Source: Achromobacter sp. MFA1 R4 (lineage in GTDB: Bacteria; Pseudomonadota; Gammaproteobacteria; Burkholderiales; Burkholderiaceae_B). From it: a stretch of 64,000 nucleotides of DNA. This document shows, in pieces, positions 25,104 through 33,872 of this stretch. The notes below the pieces were generated by a model. The model searched no databases, was not told the DNA's origin, and was given only the letters and a program-made list of their open reading frames with translations. The stretch is from assembly GCF_900156745.1 (NCBI RefSeq), contig NZ_LT707065.1, positions 868,001 to 932,000 on the forward strand. Direction: 5' to 3'. The first letter of the stretch is position 1, and each line of letters begins with the position of its first letter. A program made the position numbers and the translations under genes.

Positions 25104-25984
25104 CCGGATTCCTGCGCCAGCTTGCCAGCCGCAGCCTGGGCCTCGCGCCCCGGCTGCGCGGCGCGCCTACGCCGCAGTCGGCGGCGCTGCATGGCGCCGT
25201 GCCTGGCGAGGCCTCGGCCCCCGGCATGCCGGAGCAGGCGGCGGCACGCGGCGAGACCGCCGCGTTCGCGCCGGCCTGGGACGTCAGCGCAAGCGACGGC
25301 GCGGCCGGCAGGCCAGCGCAAGCGGCCTTCCTGCGCGGGCCGGCGGCGGAACCGGGGCTCGCAGCGCCGGCCGCGACGGCGGCGCCGGATCAACCCGCCG
25401 GGATCGCGGGTATCGATGCGCCCCGCAGCCGGTCCATGCCGCCCGCAAGCGCCGACGCGGACATGCCGCCGCCGCTTTTGGCACGGTGGAACGGCAGCGA
25501 CGGCTTGCCGCCTGCGCACCGCGCGGACTCGCCGCCTCGCGGCATTTCGGGCCTGTCTGGGTTACGGACGGAAGACGACGCGCGGGCCGGACTGGGCGCC
25601 GCGATGCCGTGGGAGGCGCGGGCACCGGCGCGGGCACCGGGGATGGCGCCCTCGCGCGCAGGCCGCGCCGAGCGCGAACCAGGCGAACCGGACGCCTCGG
25701 ACAAACCCGGCGAATCCGCCGCCCCCGCCCCCCAGGCAGTCCAAGACGACACCGCCGCGCAGCAAGGCGCCATCGACGCGCGCACCCTCGCCGCCCTCGC
25801 CACGCGGCACGCGCCGGCCTCGCGCCACGCGCCGCCACACGCCCCTGCGCCCGACGTGCACATCACCATCGACCGCCTGGAGGTCGCCCCGCCCGCCCCG
25901 GTCCCGCGCGCCGCGCCGCCCGCGCGATCCGCGGCGCTTTCCCTGCGCGCCTACCTCGCCGCCCGGCGAACGGGGCTGCCATGA
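25100..25984 (+). CDS. Disordered Ala/Pro-rich eCIS protein, possible length ruler
   Basis: A 294-residue protein, almost entirely low-complexity Ala/Pro/Gly/Arg, with no predicted fold until the last 40 residues. These read VHITIDRLEVAPP ... LSLRAYLAARR, a C-terminal motif that recurs in proteins at this place in eCIS operons. Start and stop both overlap neighbours by 4 bp (ATGA). Function is unknown. Because no tape-measure gene is otherwise visible, a ruler or tether role is possible, but that is inference. Confidence 0.65.
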   Translation: MTGFLRQLASRSLGLAPRLRGAPTPQSAALHGAVPGEASAPGMPEQAAARGETAAFAPAWDVSASDGAAGRPAQAAFLRGPAAEPGLAAPAATAAPDQPAGIAGIDAPRSRSMPPASADADMPPPLLARWNGSDGLPPAHRADSPPRGISGLSGLRTEDDARAGLGAAMPWEARAPARAPGMAPSRAGRAEREPGEPDASDKPGESAAPAPQAVQDDTAAQQGAIDARTLAALATRHAPASRHAPPHAPAPDVHITIDRLEVAPPAPVPRAAPPARSAALSLRAYLAARRTGLP

Positions 25985-27273
25985 GCAACGCGCTGGCGAT
26001 CGCGGCGGTCACCGCCGTTCTCAAGGACCTGCTCGACTCGGGCATGATCGACCACGCCGTGACCGACGCGCTGGGCGCGGGCGTCAAGGTGTCGGCGGTG
26101 GCGCCCGACGCGGTGTCGCTGGACAACCAGGAAGACCCGCAGCTCAACCTCTTCCTGCACCAGGTCACCCCCAACGCCGCGTGGCGCAATGCCGCGCTGC
26201 CGTCGCGCGATGCGGCGGGCGAACGCATCGCCCATCCGCCGCTGGCGCTGGACCTGCACTACCTGCTCACCGCCTACGGCCGCGCCGAACTGCAGGCCGA
26301 AGTGCTGCTGGGCTACGCGCTGCAGCTGCTGCACGAATCGCCCGTGCTGCCGCGCGAGGCCGTGCGCCGCGCGCTGGACCCGGATGTGGTCGACGGCGCC
26401 ATCCTGCCCACGGTCTACCAGAGCCTGCGCGGCGCCGACCTGGCCGGCCAGATCGAACTCCTGAAGATCACGCCGTCGGCGCTCGGCGCCGAAGAGATGT
26501 CGCGCCTGTGGGCCGCGCTGCAGGCGCACTATCGGCCGACCGCCGCCTTCCAGGTGTCGGTCGTGCTGATCGAATCGCGGCGTCCGGCGCGCGGCGCGCT
26601 GCCCGTGCTGACGCGCGGCGAAGCCATCCCCGGCACCCCGCGCGACCGTGGCGTGACCGTGTTCCCCGGCCTGACGCCGCCGCTGCCCACCCTGCTGTCC
26701 GTGCAGCCGTCGGGCAAGCAGCCGGTGGCGGTGCCGGGCGGCACCGTGACGCTGCTCGGGCACCACCTGGACGGCCTGGCGCGCGTCGTGTCCCTGCGCC
26801 ACGCCACGCTGCAGGCCGAGCGCAGCGTGCCGGTCGACGCCGGCACGGACGCGTGGCTGCGCCTGACCATGCCCGCGGACCTTCCCGTCGGCGTGTACCG
26901 CCTGCATGCCTCGGTGCAGGCGGCCGACACCGGCCTGCGGCGCGACAGCAACCAGCTTGCGCTGGTGCTGGCGCCCGAACCCGTGCTGCCGCCCGCCTCC
27001 GTGACGCGCAACGCGGGCACGGTGCGCATCGAACTGGGCATCGCGCCGCCGTTGCTGCCGGGCCAATCGGCCAGCCTGCTGCTGGACGACCGCGTCCTGC
27101 CCGCCGAACCCGCGGCCGCGCCCGCGAGCCAACTGGTCTTCGAATGGCGCGACGCGCCGCCCGCGGGCACGCGGCTGCTCGTGCGCCTGCGCGTGGACGG
27201 CATCGAGAGCCCGCTGGTGGACCGCGAAGCGGTCCCCGTGCGTTACCTGAACCGCCAGATCGAGCTGCCATGA
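25981..27273 (+). CDS. Tail terminator/cap protein (DUF4255, Pvc16-like)
   Basis: A 430-residue protein. Residues 1-190 match DUF4255, the cap or terminator that closes the distal end of the tube: AIAAVTAVLKDLLDSGM, QLNLFLHQVTPNAAWRN, LALDLHYLLTAYG, LLGYALQLLHESPVL. The C-terminal half is beta-rich with Ig-like strands (VTLLGHHLDGLARVV, LPVGVYRLHASVQAAD) and may decorate the cap. Its neighbour is the AAA+ ATPase, as in other eCIS. ATGA overlaps lie on both sides. Confidence 0.88.
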   Translation: MSNALAIAAVTAVLKDLLDSGMIDHAVTDALGAGVKVSAVAPDAVSLDNQEDPQLNLFLHQVTPNAAWRNAALPSRDAAGERIAHPPLALDLHYLLTAYGRAELQAEVLLGYALQLLHESPVLPREAVRRALDPDVVDGAILPTVYQSLRGADLAGQIELLKITPSALGAEEMSRLWAALQAHYRPTAAFQVSVVLIESRRPARGALPVLTRGEAIPGTPRDRGVTVFPGLTPPLPTLLSVQPSGKQPVAVPGGTVTLLGHHLDGLARVVSLRHATLQAERSVPVDAGTDAWLRLTMPADLPVGVYRLHASVQAADTGLRRDSNQLALVLAPEPVLPPASVTRNAGTVRIELGIAPPLLPGQSASLLLDDRVLPAEPAAAPASQLVFEWRDAPPAGTRLLVRLRVDGIESPLVDREAVPVRYLNRQIELP

Positions 27274-29213
27274 ATGCGCGCGCGCCCCTGGACTGGACCG
27301 ACGCCAACCAGCAATTGCTGGCCGCCGAATTCGCGCGGCTGCGCGCAAGGCTGAGCAAGCCCGGCAGCCGCCCGGCGCGTCACGGCGCGCAACAGCGCGT
27401 GCAGGCCCGCGCCGCGCTGGATGGCGACGCGGCCATCGACCAATTGACCACGGCCTTCGGCCTGTCGGCATTCGAGCGCGACCTCCTCTTGCTGTGCGCC
27501 GGCGTCGAAATGGACGCGGCCCTGGCCGACTGCTGCGCCCAGGCGCAGGGCCGCGGCGGCGGCCTGCGCCACGCCAGTTTTGCGCTGGCCCTGGCCGCGC
27601 TCGACGGCGCGCACTGGAGCGCCCTGTCGCCGCAACGGCCGCTGCGCCGCTGGCGGCTGCTGGATGTGGACGATGCGGCGGACCTGAGCACGGCGCGCCT
27701 GCGCATCGACGAACGCGTGCTGCACTTTCTGGCCGGCCTGAACGAACCCGACGCGCATCTGCGTCCGCTGCTGCGCCCCGCGATGCCGCTGCCCTTTGCG
27801 GCGCCCGCGCACGAGGCGGCGACGCAGCAGATCGCCGGGCAGATCGCCGCCGCCCATGACGCCCCCCTGCCCGTCTTTGTGCTCGAAGGCGACGACCCCG
27901 GCGCGCAGGAAGACGTGGCCGCCCGCGCCGCGCGCGCCGCCGGGCTCGCCTGCCTGACGCTGCGGGCCGAAGACATCCCGGCCGACGCCGCCGACCGCGA
28001 CGCGCTGCTGACGCGCTGGCAGCGCGAGGCGGTGCTGCTGGGCGCCGGACTGTACGTCGACGCCTCGGAGGGCCTCACACCCGCGGCGCGGCATCTGGTC
28101 GAACAGGCGGGCGGCCTGTGCCTGCTGGGCGTGCGCGAACCGGTCACACTGCGCGCGGCGTCGCGCCACCATGCGGTGTCCCGGCCGCAGGAGGCCGACC
28201 GGCGCATTCTGTGGCGCCAGGCGCTGGGACCCGAGGCGGCCGCGCACGCCGGCGAGGCCCTGGACCAGGCCGCCAGCCAGTTCGGTCTGGACGCGCGCAC
28301 CCTGCAGCTCACCGCCGCCGCACTCGCGCCCGCGCTGCGCGAGCCCGGCGTCGATCCGCACGCCGCGCTCTGGCAGGCCAGCGCGCAGGCCAGCCGCCGC
28401 CGCCTCGACGGCCTGGCCCAGCGCCTGACGCCCGCGGCCGGCTGGGACGATCTGGTGCTGCCCGATCCGCAGATGGCGGTCCTGCGCCAGATCGCGGCGC
28501 ATCTGCGCCAGCGCCACCGCGTCCACCAGGATTGGGGCTTCGCGGCCGCGCAGTCCCGCGGGCTGGGCCTGGCCACCCTGTTTACGGGCGAGAGCGGCAC
28601 GGGCAAGACCCTGGCCGCCGAGGCCCTGGCGCGCGAGACCGGGCTGGACCTGTACCGCATCGACCTGTCGGCGGTGGTCAGCAAGTACATCGGCGAAACC
28701 GAGAAGAACCTGCGCCGCCTGTTCGAGGCCGCGGAAGACGGCGGCGCGATCCTGCTGTTCGACGAAGCCGACGCGCTGTTCGGCAAGCGCTCGGAAGTCA
28801 AGGACAGCCATGACCGCTACGCCAACATCGAGATCAGCTACCTGCTGCAGCGCATGGAGTCGTATCGCGGCCTGGCCGTGCTGACCACCAATCTGAAATC
28901 CAATCTGGACAACGCCTTCCTGCGGCGGCTGCGCTTCGTCGTGCAGTTTCCGTTTCCCGACCAGGAACTGCGCGCCCGCATCTGGCGCGGCGTGTTCCCG
29001 GCCGCCACGCCGACCCGCGGCCTGGACCCGCGCCAACTGGCGCGCCTGAACCTGACGGGCGGCAGCATCCGCAACGTCGCGCTGAACGCGGCCTTCCTGG
29101 CCGCCGACGCCGGCACCGAAGTCACCATGGCTCACGTGCTGCAAGCCGCGCACGCCGAAGCCGCCAAACGCGAACGGCCCCTGGCCGACGCCGAAACGAG
29201 AGGATGGCCATGA
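27270..29213 (+). CDS. AAA+ ATPase of the contractile injection system (Pvc15-like)
   Basis: A 647-residue cytoplasmic ATPase. The N-terminal 430 residues form a helical and winged-helix region with a degenerate first ATPase-like part. The C-terminal AAA+ module has Walker A GESGTGKT (about 440-447), Walker B ILLFDEADALFGKR (about 494), sensor-1 VLTTN and the arginine-finger region FLRRLRFVVQFPFP. In eCIS this ATPase is thought to remodel or load components and cargo and is not part of the mature particle. It overlaps the cap gene and the small gene that follows (ATGA). Confidence 0.92.
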   Translation: MNARAPLDWTDANQQLLAAEFARLRARLSKPGSRPARHGAQQRVQARAALDGDAAIDQLTTAFGLSAFERDLLLLCAGVEMDAALADCCAQAQGRGGGLRHASFALALAALDGAHWSALSPQRPLRRWRLLDVDDAADLSTARLRIDERVLHFLAGLNEPDAHLRPLLRPAMPLPFAAPAHEAATQQIAGQIAAAHDAPLPVFVLEGDDPGAQEDVAARAARAAGLACLTLRAEDIPADAADRDALLTRWQREAVLLGAGLYVDASEGLTPAARHLVEQAGGLCLLGVREPVTLRAASRHHAVSRPQEADRRILWRQALGPEAAAHAGEALDQAASQFGLDARTLQLTAAALAPALREPGVDPHAALWQASAQASRRRLDGLAQRLTPAAGWDDLVLPDPQMAVLRQIAAHLRQRHRVHQDWGFAAAQSRGLGLATLFTGESGTGKTLAAEALARETGLDLYRIDLSAVVSKYIGETEKNLRRLFEAAEDGGAILLFDEADALFGKRSEVKDSHDRYANIEISYLLQRMESYRGLAVLTTNLKSNLDNAFLRRLRFVVQFPFPDQELRARIWRGVFPAATPTRGLDPRQLARLNLTGGSIRNVALNAAFLAADAGTEVTMAHVLQAAHAEAAKRERPLADAETRGWP

Positions 29214-29467
29214 AACCCGCAATCCATTTGCATATCCGCGCCCTCAGCCTGCCGAGCCACGACGCCGCCCAGCGCAACGCCTTCGTGGCCGCGCTGGTGC
29301 ACGAACTGGTCCGGCGCGCCGCGCAACAAGGTGGCGCCGTGGTCGAGGGTGCCGCGGCCGGCGCCGATGTGCAGCGGCTGCAGACCGTGGCGCAAGGCGC
29401 GCAGCCGGCGCAAACCGGCGCGCAGGCCGGCCGCGCCATCGCCGACACCTTCCACCTCAAGCATTGA
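29210..29467 (+). CDS. Small eCIS-associated hypothetical protein
   Basis: An 85-residue protein beginning MKPAIHLHIRALSLPSHD. The first half is a strand-helix unit (RNAFVAALVHELVRRAAQ) and the second half is low-complexity Ala/Gln/Gly. Small proteins of this style sit between the ATPase and DUF4157 genes in other eCIS operons, but no function is known. The ATG at 29210 overlaps the ATPase stop and has AGAGG 6 nt upstream. Its own stop overlaps the next TTG start. Confidence 0.6.
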   Translation: MKPAIHLHIRALSLPSHDAAQRNAFVAALVHELVRRAAQQGGAVVEGAAAGADVQRLQTVAQGAQPAQTGAQAGRAIADTFHLKH

Positions 29468-30639
29468 ACGCGGCCATGAGAACGTCGGCCTCCTTGTTTT
29501 CGCCACGGCCCGACACCGCGCCGCCGCGCTCGCGCCTGGTGCAGCGCCGCTGCGCCTGCGGCTGCGGCGGCAAGTCGTCGTGCGCGGTCTCGCGGCGCAC
29601 GGGCGGCGCGGCGCGGGACAGCGCGACGGTCCCCGGCCAGGTGGAGGACGTGCTGCGCAGCCCCGGCGCGCCGATGGCGGCGGCCGACCGGGCGGAATTC
29701 GAACAACGCTACGGCCATGATTTCAGCCGCGTGCGCATCCACGCGGATTCGCAGGCCGCGGCGTCGGCGCGCGCGCTGCAGGCGCAGGCCTACACAGTCG
29801 GGCCGCATGTGGCCTTCGGCGCCGGCCGCTATGCGCCGGGCACCCCGGCGGGACGCGCCCTGCTCGCGCACGAACTGGCGCACGTGGTCCAGCAGCAGGC
29901 GCGCTACCAGCCGGGGTTGCCGCTGGAACTGGGCCCGGCGCACTCGCCGCAGGAGGCCGAGGCCGACCGCGCCGCGCACCGCCTCGGCCAGCCCCTGCCC
30001 GCGCCCGGCCTGGCGCAGACCGTGCAGCGCGCCGGCATGGGCGACCTGCGCGTGGCCGAAGCCGAGGCGCGCAAATGCCCGGCGACGCACACCATGCCGA
30101 ACGACGTGTTCGACGCCATCAACGACGCCTGGTCCAAGTCCGGACACGGCGGCGACACGGTGACCGAACATGGCGGACGCATCGTGTCCGACAAGGACGG
30201 CAAGCGCGTCATCCGCACCGGCTCGGGCGGCGGCGGCAGCATCACGCTGCCGGCCGAGCAGAAGGGCGACTACACCCTGGGCACCTTTCACACCCATCCC
30301 TACAGCAAGTCCGAAAAGTCCAGGCTGGGCGTGGCGTTCTCGGGCGGCGACGTGGCCAACTTCATGGCCGGCAATCAGGGCTGGGTGAAGTACGTGGGCG
30401 CCGGCAGTTGCAACTATGCGCTGAACATCCAGGACTACGAGGCCGTGTACGACTGCCGCAAGCGCAACGTGGACTTCAAGACGCGCTGGAACGACGCGTT
30501 CGCCGCGGCCACCGGCACGTTCCAGGCCAAGGTCGAGTCCGCGGTGCGGGCCTCCATCGACGGCTGCGGCATCTGCTTCTACCGCGCCTGCCGGCCGGAT
30601 GCGGCCAGCGCCGTCCCCAAGAGCATGAGCCTGATTTAG
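29464..30639 (+). CDS. DUF4157 cargo/effector with C-terminal JAB/DUF4329-like domain
   Basis: A 391-residue probable payload of the injection system. The N-terminus has a Cys-rich RRCACGCGGKSSC segment. DUF4157 follows (about residues 70-170), with FEQRYGHDFSRVRIHAD and a metallopeptidase-like HELAHVVQQ (H136, H140). DUF4157 is a known marker of eCIS cargo. The C-terminal domain (about 195-391) contains GTFHTHPYSKSEKS (H276, H278) and FSGGDVANFM, the H-x-H ... S-x-x-D pattern of JAB/MPN or DUF4329 domains seen in polymorphic toxins. The start is TTG 29464, overlapping the previous stop; ATG 29476 is an alternative. The 89-residue gene that follows may be its partner. Confidence 0.8.
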   Translation: MNAAMRTSASLFSPRPDTAPPRSRLVQRRCACGCGGKSSCAVSRRTGGAARDSATVPGQVEDVLRSPGAPMAAADRAEFEQRYGHDFSRVRIHADSQAAASARALQAQAYTVGPHVAFGAGRYAPGTPAGRALLAHELAHVVQQQARYQPGLPLELGPAHSPQEAEADRAAHRLGQPLPAPGLAQTVQRAGMGDLRVAEAEARKCPATHTMPNDVFDAINDAWSKSGHGGDTVTEHGGRIVSDKDGKRVIRTGSGGGGSITLPAEQKGDYTLGTFHTHPYSKSEKSRLGVAFSGGDVANFMAGNQGWVKYVGAGSCNYALNIQDYEAVYDCRKRNVDFKTRWNDAFAAATGTFQAKVESAVRASIDGCGICFYRACRPDAASAVPKSMSLI

Positions 30640-30647
30640 GAGCCGAC

Positions 30648-30917
30648 ATGGAAGACTGGATAGGCAAGACCGTAGGCGAGGTGCTGGACCTGTGCCAGAC
30701 GCGCTACGCCGACGTCACCCTGGTCGACGAGCCGCCCGGCAAGCTGCGCGCGGTGGAACTGGACTGCGTGGCACGGATGCCGGCGTCGCGCTATGTCCTG
30801 GAATTCGACTACCGCCCCGAACTTTTCAGCGCCGCGCGCCACTGGCCCGAATCGCTGGTGGGCGCGCAGCGCATCACCGCGGTGCGCAACGCCGCCGAAC
30901 CGCAGGCCTATCCATGA
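30648..30917 (+). CDS. Small acidic protein, candidate immunity or chaperone for the DUF4157 effector
   Basis: An 89-residue cytoplasmic protein (MEDWIGKTVGEVLDLCQTRY...) with alternating strands (VTLVDEPPGKLRAVEL, RYVLEFDYRPELFS) and no signal peptide. It is the only gene between the cargo gene and the conserved LysM/hub block, has its own AGGAG ribosome site, and overlaps the next start by 4 bp. It matches no structural eCIS family that I recognise. Position and size fit an immunity protein or a cargo-specific chaperone. That role is inferred. Confidence 0.55.
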   Translation: MEDWIGKTVGEVLDLCQTRYADVTLVDEPPGKLRAVELDCVARMPASRYVLEFDYRPELFSAARHWPESLVGAQRITAVRNAAEPQAYP

Positions 30918-31567
30918 GCGGGCCGCTTGCGCCCCGCCTCCTGCGCGGCGGCATCATCCTGATCGATCCGGCCAGCGGGGCCGTGCAGCGCGTCATATCG
31001 CTGCAGTACAACCCCGAGACGCTGACCCGCTCGCTGCAGCCCCAGAGCGTGGACGACGGCGGCGCGGCGGGCGAGCCGCTGCGGCTCAAGGGCCCGCCCG
31101 CCGAGACGATCCGGCTGGACGCCGAGATGGACGCCACCGACCAGCTCGAATTCCCCGACGACCATCCCCAGGCCCGCGACACCGGCATCCACGCCCAGCT
31201 CGCCGCGCTGGAGACCATCGTCTACCCGGACAGCGCGGCGCTCATCCGCAACAACCAGATCGCCAACCTGGGCACGCTGGAGATCGCCCCCACCGTCGCG
31301 CCGCTGTGCCTGTTCGTCTGGAGCCGCGAGCGCGTCGTGCCCGTGCGCGTGACGGATTTCTCGATCACCGAGGAGGCCTTCGACGCGCGGCTCAATCCCA
31401 TCCGCGCCAAGGTGTCGCTGGGCCTGCGCGTGCTGCATGTGGGCGACCTGGGCTTTGGCGACAAGGGCGGCCATCTGTACCTGGTGTACCAGCAGCGCAA
31501 GGAACGGCTGGCCGCGATGGCCGGCCTGGGCGATCTGGGTTCGGTCGGCCTGGAGTCCCTGCCATGA
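30914..31567 (+). CDS. Tube-to-baseplate adaptor (Pvc7-like, N-terminal part)
   Basis: A 217-residue protein resembling the N-terminal domain of eCIS baseplate adaptors that join the tube to the hub. Typical segments are VISLQYNPETLTRSLQP near the start, PAETIRLDAEMDATDQLE, and FDARLNPIRAKVSLGLRVL. In PVC-type particles the LysM domain is in the same chain; here it is a separate next gene with a 4-bp overlap. Confidence 0.8.
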   Translation: MSGPLAPRLLRGGIILIDPASGAVQRVISLQYNPETLTRSLQPQSVDDGGAAGEPLRLKGPPAETIRLDAEMDATDQLEFPDDHPQARDTGIHAQLAALETIVYPDSAALIRNNQIANLGTLEIAPTVAPLCLFVWSRERVVPVRVTDFSITEEAFDARLNPIRAKVSLGLRVLHVGDLGFGDKGGHLYLVYQQRKERLAAMAGLGDLGSVGLESLP

Positions 31568-31893
31568 GCGTGCAGCGCTTTCCCGCCAACAGCCGCTATC
31601 ACGGGGTGGCCACGGCCGAGATGCCCGGCCCCGACGGCCAGCCGCGGGTCTTCCTGCGCCGCCGCTTCCTGCCCGATCCGTCCACGCTCACCCCGGTCGG
31701 CGAACTGGCCGTGGCGCCAGGCGACCGCCTGGACCGCCTGGCCGCCGCTGCGCTGGGCGACCCGCTGCAATTCTGGCGCCTGGCCGACGGCAACGACGCG
31801 CCGCGCCCGGCCGCGCTGGAAGCGCCCGGACGCAGCCTGCGCGTGACGCTGCCCGCCTCGCTGGGCGCGTCCTTCGGAGGCGGCGATGCTTAA
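31564..31893 (+). CDS. LysM-like baseplate protein
   Basis: A 109-residue protein. Its second half, VAPGDRLDRLAAAALGDPLQFWRLADGN, is a LysM-type fold as found at the C-terminus of gp53/Pvc7 baseplate proteins. It should sit at the tube-baseplate junction. It starts inside the stop of the adaptor gene and overlaps the hub gene start by 8 bp. Confidence 0.75.
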   Translation: MSVQRFPANSRYHGVATAEMPGPDGQPRVFLRRRFLPDPSTLTPVGELAVAPGDRLDRLAAAALGDPLQFWRLADGNDAPRPAALEAPGRSLRVTLPASLGASFGGGDA

Positions 31894-33013
31894 CGGCGTG
31901 CACCTGACGCTGCTGGTGGGTCCCGGGCTGCCGGTTCCCGCTCCCCGCCCGCTGATGGACAGCCTGGAAAGCGCCGAGGTGTCCTCGTCGGCGGACGGCC
32001 CCGGCGGCTTTCAGCTCACCTTCACGGTCAGCAACCGCTCGCCGCTGCACACGCTGCTGGTGATCGCCGGCGGCCAGGTGCCGTGGCTGCGCGTCATCCT
32101 GATCGCCACGCTGAACGGGCTGCCTATCGTGCTGATGGACGGGCTGGTCACGCGCCAGGAGATCACGGACGGCAACGCGCCCGGCCAATCGCGCCTGACC
32201 GTCACCGGCGAGGACCTGACGGTGGCGATGGACAAGCAGGACATGAGCGGCCTGCCTTACCCGGCCATGCCGCCGCCCGCGCGCGTCGCGGCCATCGTCG
32301 GCCGCTACGCGCTGTACGGGATGCTGCCGCTGATCGTGCCGTCGCCTTTCACCGACGTGCCGATCCCCGTCGACCGCATTCCCCTGCACGAAGGCACGGA
32401 CCTCGCTTACGTACGCCAGCTCGCCGCGGAGGTCGGCCACGTGTTCTACGTCGAACCCGGCCCGCTGCCCGGGGCCAACGTGGCGTACTGGGGGCCGGAG
32501 ATCCGGCTGGGGCCGGTGCAGCCCGCGCTCAGCCTGGGCATGGACGTGCACACCAATGTGGAGTCGCTGTCGTTTTCGGTGAACCAGTCGGACGCCGCGC
32601 TGCCCGTCATCTTCATCCAGAACCCGCTGACCAAGTTTCCGATCCCGCTGCCCGTGCCCGATGTCAGCCTGACCAGCCCGCCATTGGGCCTGCTGCCGCC
32701 GCTGGCCAAGGGCCTGACGCTGCTGAAGGACACCGCCAAGCTGTCGCCCGCGGCCGCGCTGGGCAAGGGGCTGGCCATGGCCGCCGGCACCACCGCCGAC
32801 GCGGTGACCGCCGACGGCTCGCTCAACGTGCTGCGCTACGGCCATGTGCTCAAGTCGCGCCAGTTGGTGGGCGTGCGCGGCGCGGGACTCGCCTTCGATG
32901 GCCTGTACTACGTCAAGCGCGTGGACAGCACGCTGAAGGCGGGCGAATTCACGCAGCAGTTCTCGCTGGCCCGCAACGGCCTGATCTCGACCCTGCCCCT
33001 GGTGCCCCCATGA
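31886..33013 (+). CDS. Baseplate hub (gp27 / VgrG N-terminal-like)
   Basis: A 375-residue protein corresponding to the hub half of VgrG or Pvc8 (phage late control D family). The segments LESAEVSSSADGPGGFQLTF, WLRVILIATLNGLPIVLMDG, LTVTGEDLTVAMDKQD and VRQLAAEVGHVFYVEP are typical gp27-fold strands. The C-terminus ends with FDGLYYVKRVDST. It forms the trimeric adaptor between the tube and the spike. GGAGG lies just before the ATG. In many eCIS the hub and spike are one protein; here they are separate. Confidence 0.88.
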   Translation: MLNGVHLTLLVGPGLPVPAPRPLMDSLESAEVSSSADGPGGFQLTFTVSNRSPLHTLLVIAGGQVPWLRVILIATLNGLPIVLMDGLVTRQEITDGNAPGQSRLTVTGEDLTVAMDKQDMSGLPYPAMPPPARVAAIVGRYALYGMLPLIVPSPFTDVPIPVDRIPLHEGTDLAYVRQLAAEVGHVFYVEPGPLPGANVAYWGPEIRLGPVQPALSLGMDVHTNVESLSFSVNQSDAALPVIFIQNPLTKFPIPLPVPDVSLTSPPLGLLPPLAKGLTLLKDTAKLSPAAALGKGLAMAAGTTADAVTADGSLNVLRYGHVLKSRQLVGVRGAGLAFDGLYYVKRVDSTLKAGEFTQQFSLARNGLISTLPLVPP

Positions 33014-33525
33014 CAGAACCCCTTCGCCACTACGGCAAATTCCGCGGCGTGGTGATCGGCAACATCGATCCCATGCAGATGGGCCGCATCCAGGTGCAGG
33101 TGCCCGACGTGCTGGGCCTGGGCGTGTCAAGCTGGGCCATGCCCTGCGTGCCGTTCGCGGGCCAGCAGAGCGGCGTATTCGTGCTGCCGCAGGTCGGCGC
33201 GGGCGTGTGGGTCGAGTTCGAGCAGGGCAAGCCCGACTACCCCATCTGGGTCGGCGGCTTCTGGGGCTCGGCGGCCGAAGTGCCCGCGCTGGCGCTGGCG
33301 GGCCTGCCGGTGTCGCCCAGCATCGTGCTGCAGACGGGCGGACAGAACACCCTGATGATTTCCGACCTGCCCGGCCCCACGGGCGGCATTCTGCTCAAGA
33401 CCAAGACCGGCGCGATGATCTCGATCAGCGACGTCGGCATCACCTTGTCCAACGGACAGGGCGCGACGGTGATGCTGGCGGGGCCGGCCGTCAACATCAA
33501 CCAGGGCGCCCTGACTGTGACCTGA
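33010..33525 (+). CDS. Spike protein (gp5/VgrG OB-fold and beta-helix)
   Basis: A 171-residue baseplate-assembly protein V. Residues 8-90 form the gp5-type OB fold (YGKFRGVVIGNIDPMQMGRI, FVLPQVGAGVWVEFEQGKPD, PIWVGGFWG). The C-terminal part (GGILLKTKTGAMISISDVG) begins the trimeric needle. No lysozyme or toxin extension is present. It overlaps the hub stop by 4 bp. Confidence 0.9.
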   Translation: MTEPLRHYGKFRGVVIGNIDPMQMGRIQVQVPDVLGLGVSSWAMPCVPFAGQQSGVFVLPQVGAGVWVEFEQGKPDYPIWVGGFWGSAAEVPALALAGLPVSPSIVLQTGGQNTLMISDLPGPTGGILLKTKTGAMISISDVGITLSNGQGATVMLAGPAVNINQGALTVT

Positions 33526-33537
33526 GGAGACCCAGCC

Positions 33538-33861
33538 ATGCCCGGACCCTTGCTGCATCTTGGCGCCACCGTGCAGTGCTCGCACGGCGGCCAGGCCATT
33601 CCCCTGTCGCCGAACCCGCGCGTGCTGCTCTCGGGCCAGCCCGCCGTGGTCATCCTGTCGTCGTATTCGATCGCCGGCTGCGCGTTCCCGCCGCCGCCCT
33701 CGGGCAATGGGCCCTGCGTCACCGGCATGTGGCTGAGCGGCGCCACGCGCGTGCTGATCGGCGGGCTGCCCGCCGCGCTGCAGGCCGGGTCGTCGATCTG
33801 CATGCCCACCGGCACGCCCATGCTGGCCCTGCAGGCGCAGGCGCGCGTCGTGGGCATGTGA
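33538..33861 (+). CDS. PAAR-like spike tip
   Basis: A 107-residue protein that should cap the spike as the cell-puncturing tip. It has the PAAR-like start LLHLGATVQCSHGG, the glycine turn in VLIGGLPAALQAGSSICMPTGTP, and Cys/His residues placed to bind one metal ion. No toxin extension is fused. GGAG precedes the ATG. It is separated from the spike by 12 bp. Confidence 0.85.
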   Translation: MPGPLLHLGATVQCSHGGQAIPLSPNPRVLLSGQPAVVILSSYSIAGCAFPPPPSGNGPCVTGMWLSGATRVLIGGLPAALQAGSSICMPTGTPMLALQAQARVVGM

Positions 33862-33872
33862 GGCGCCGCGCC

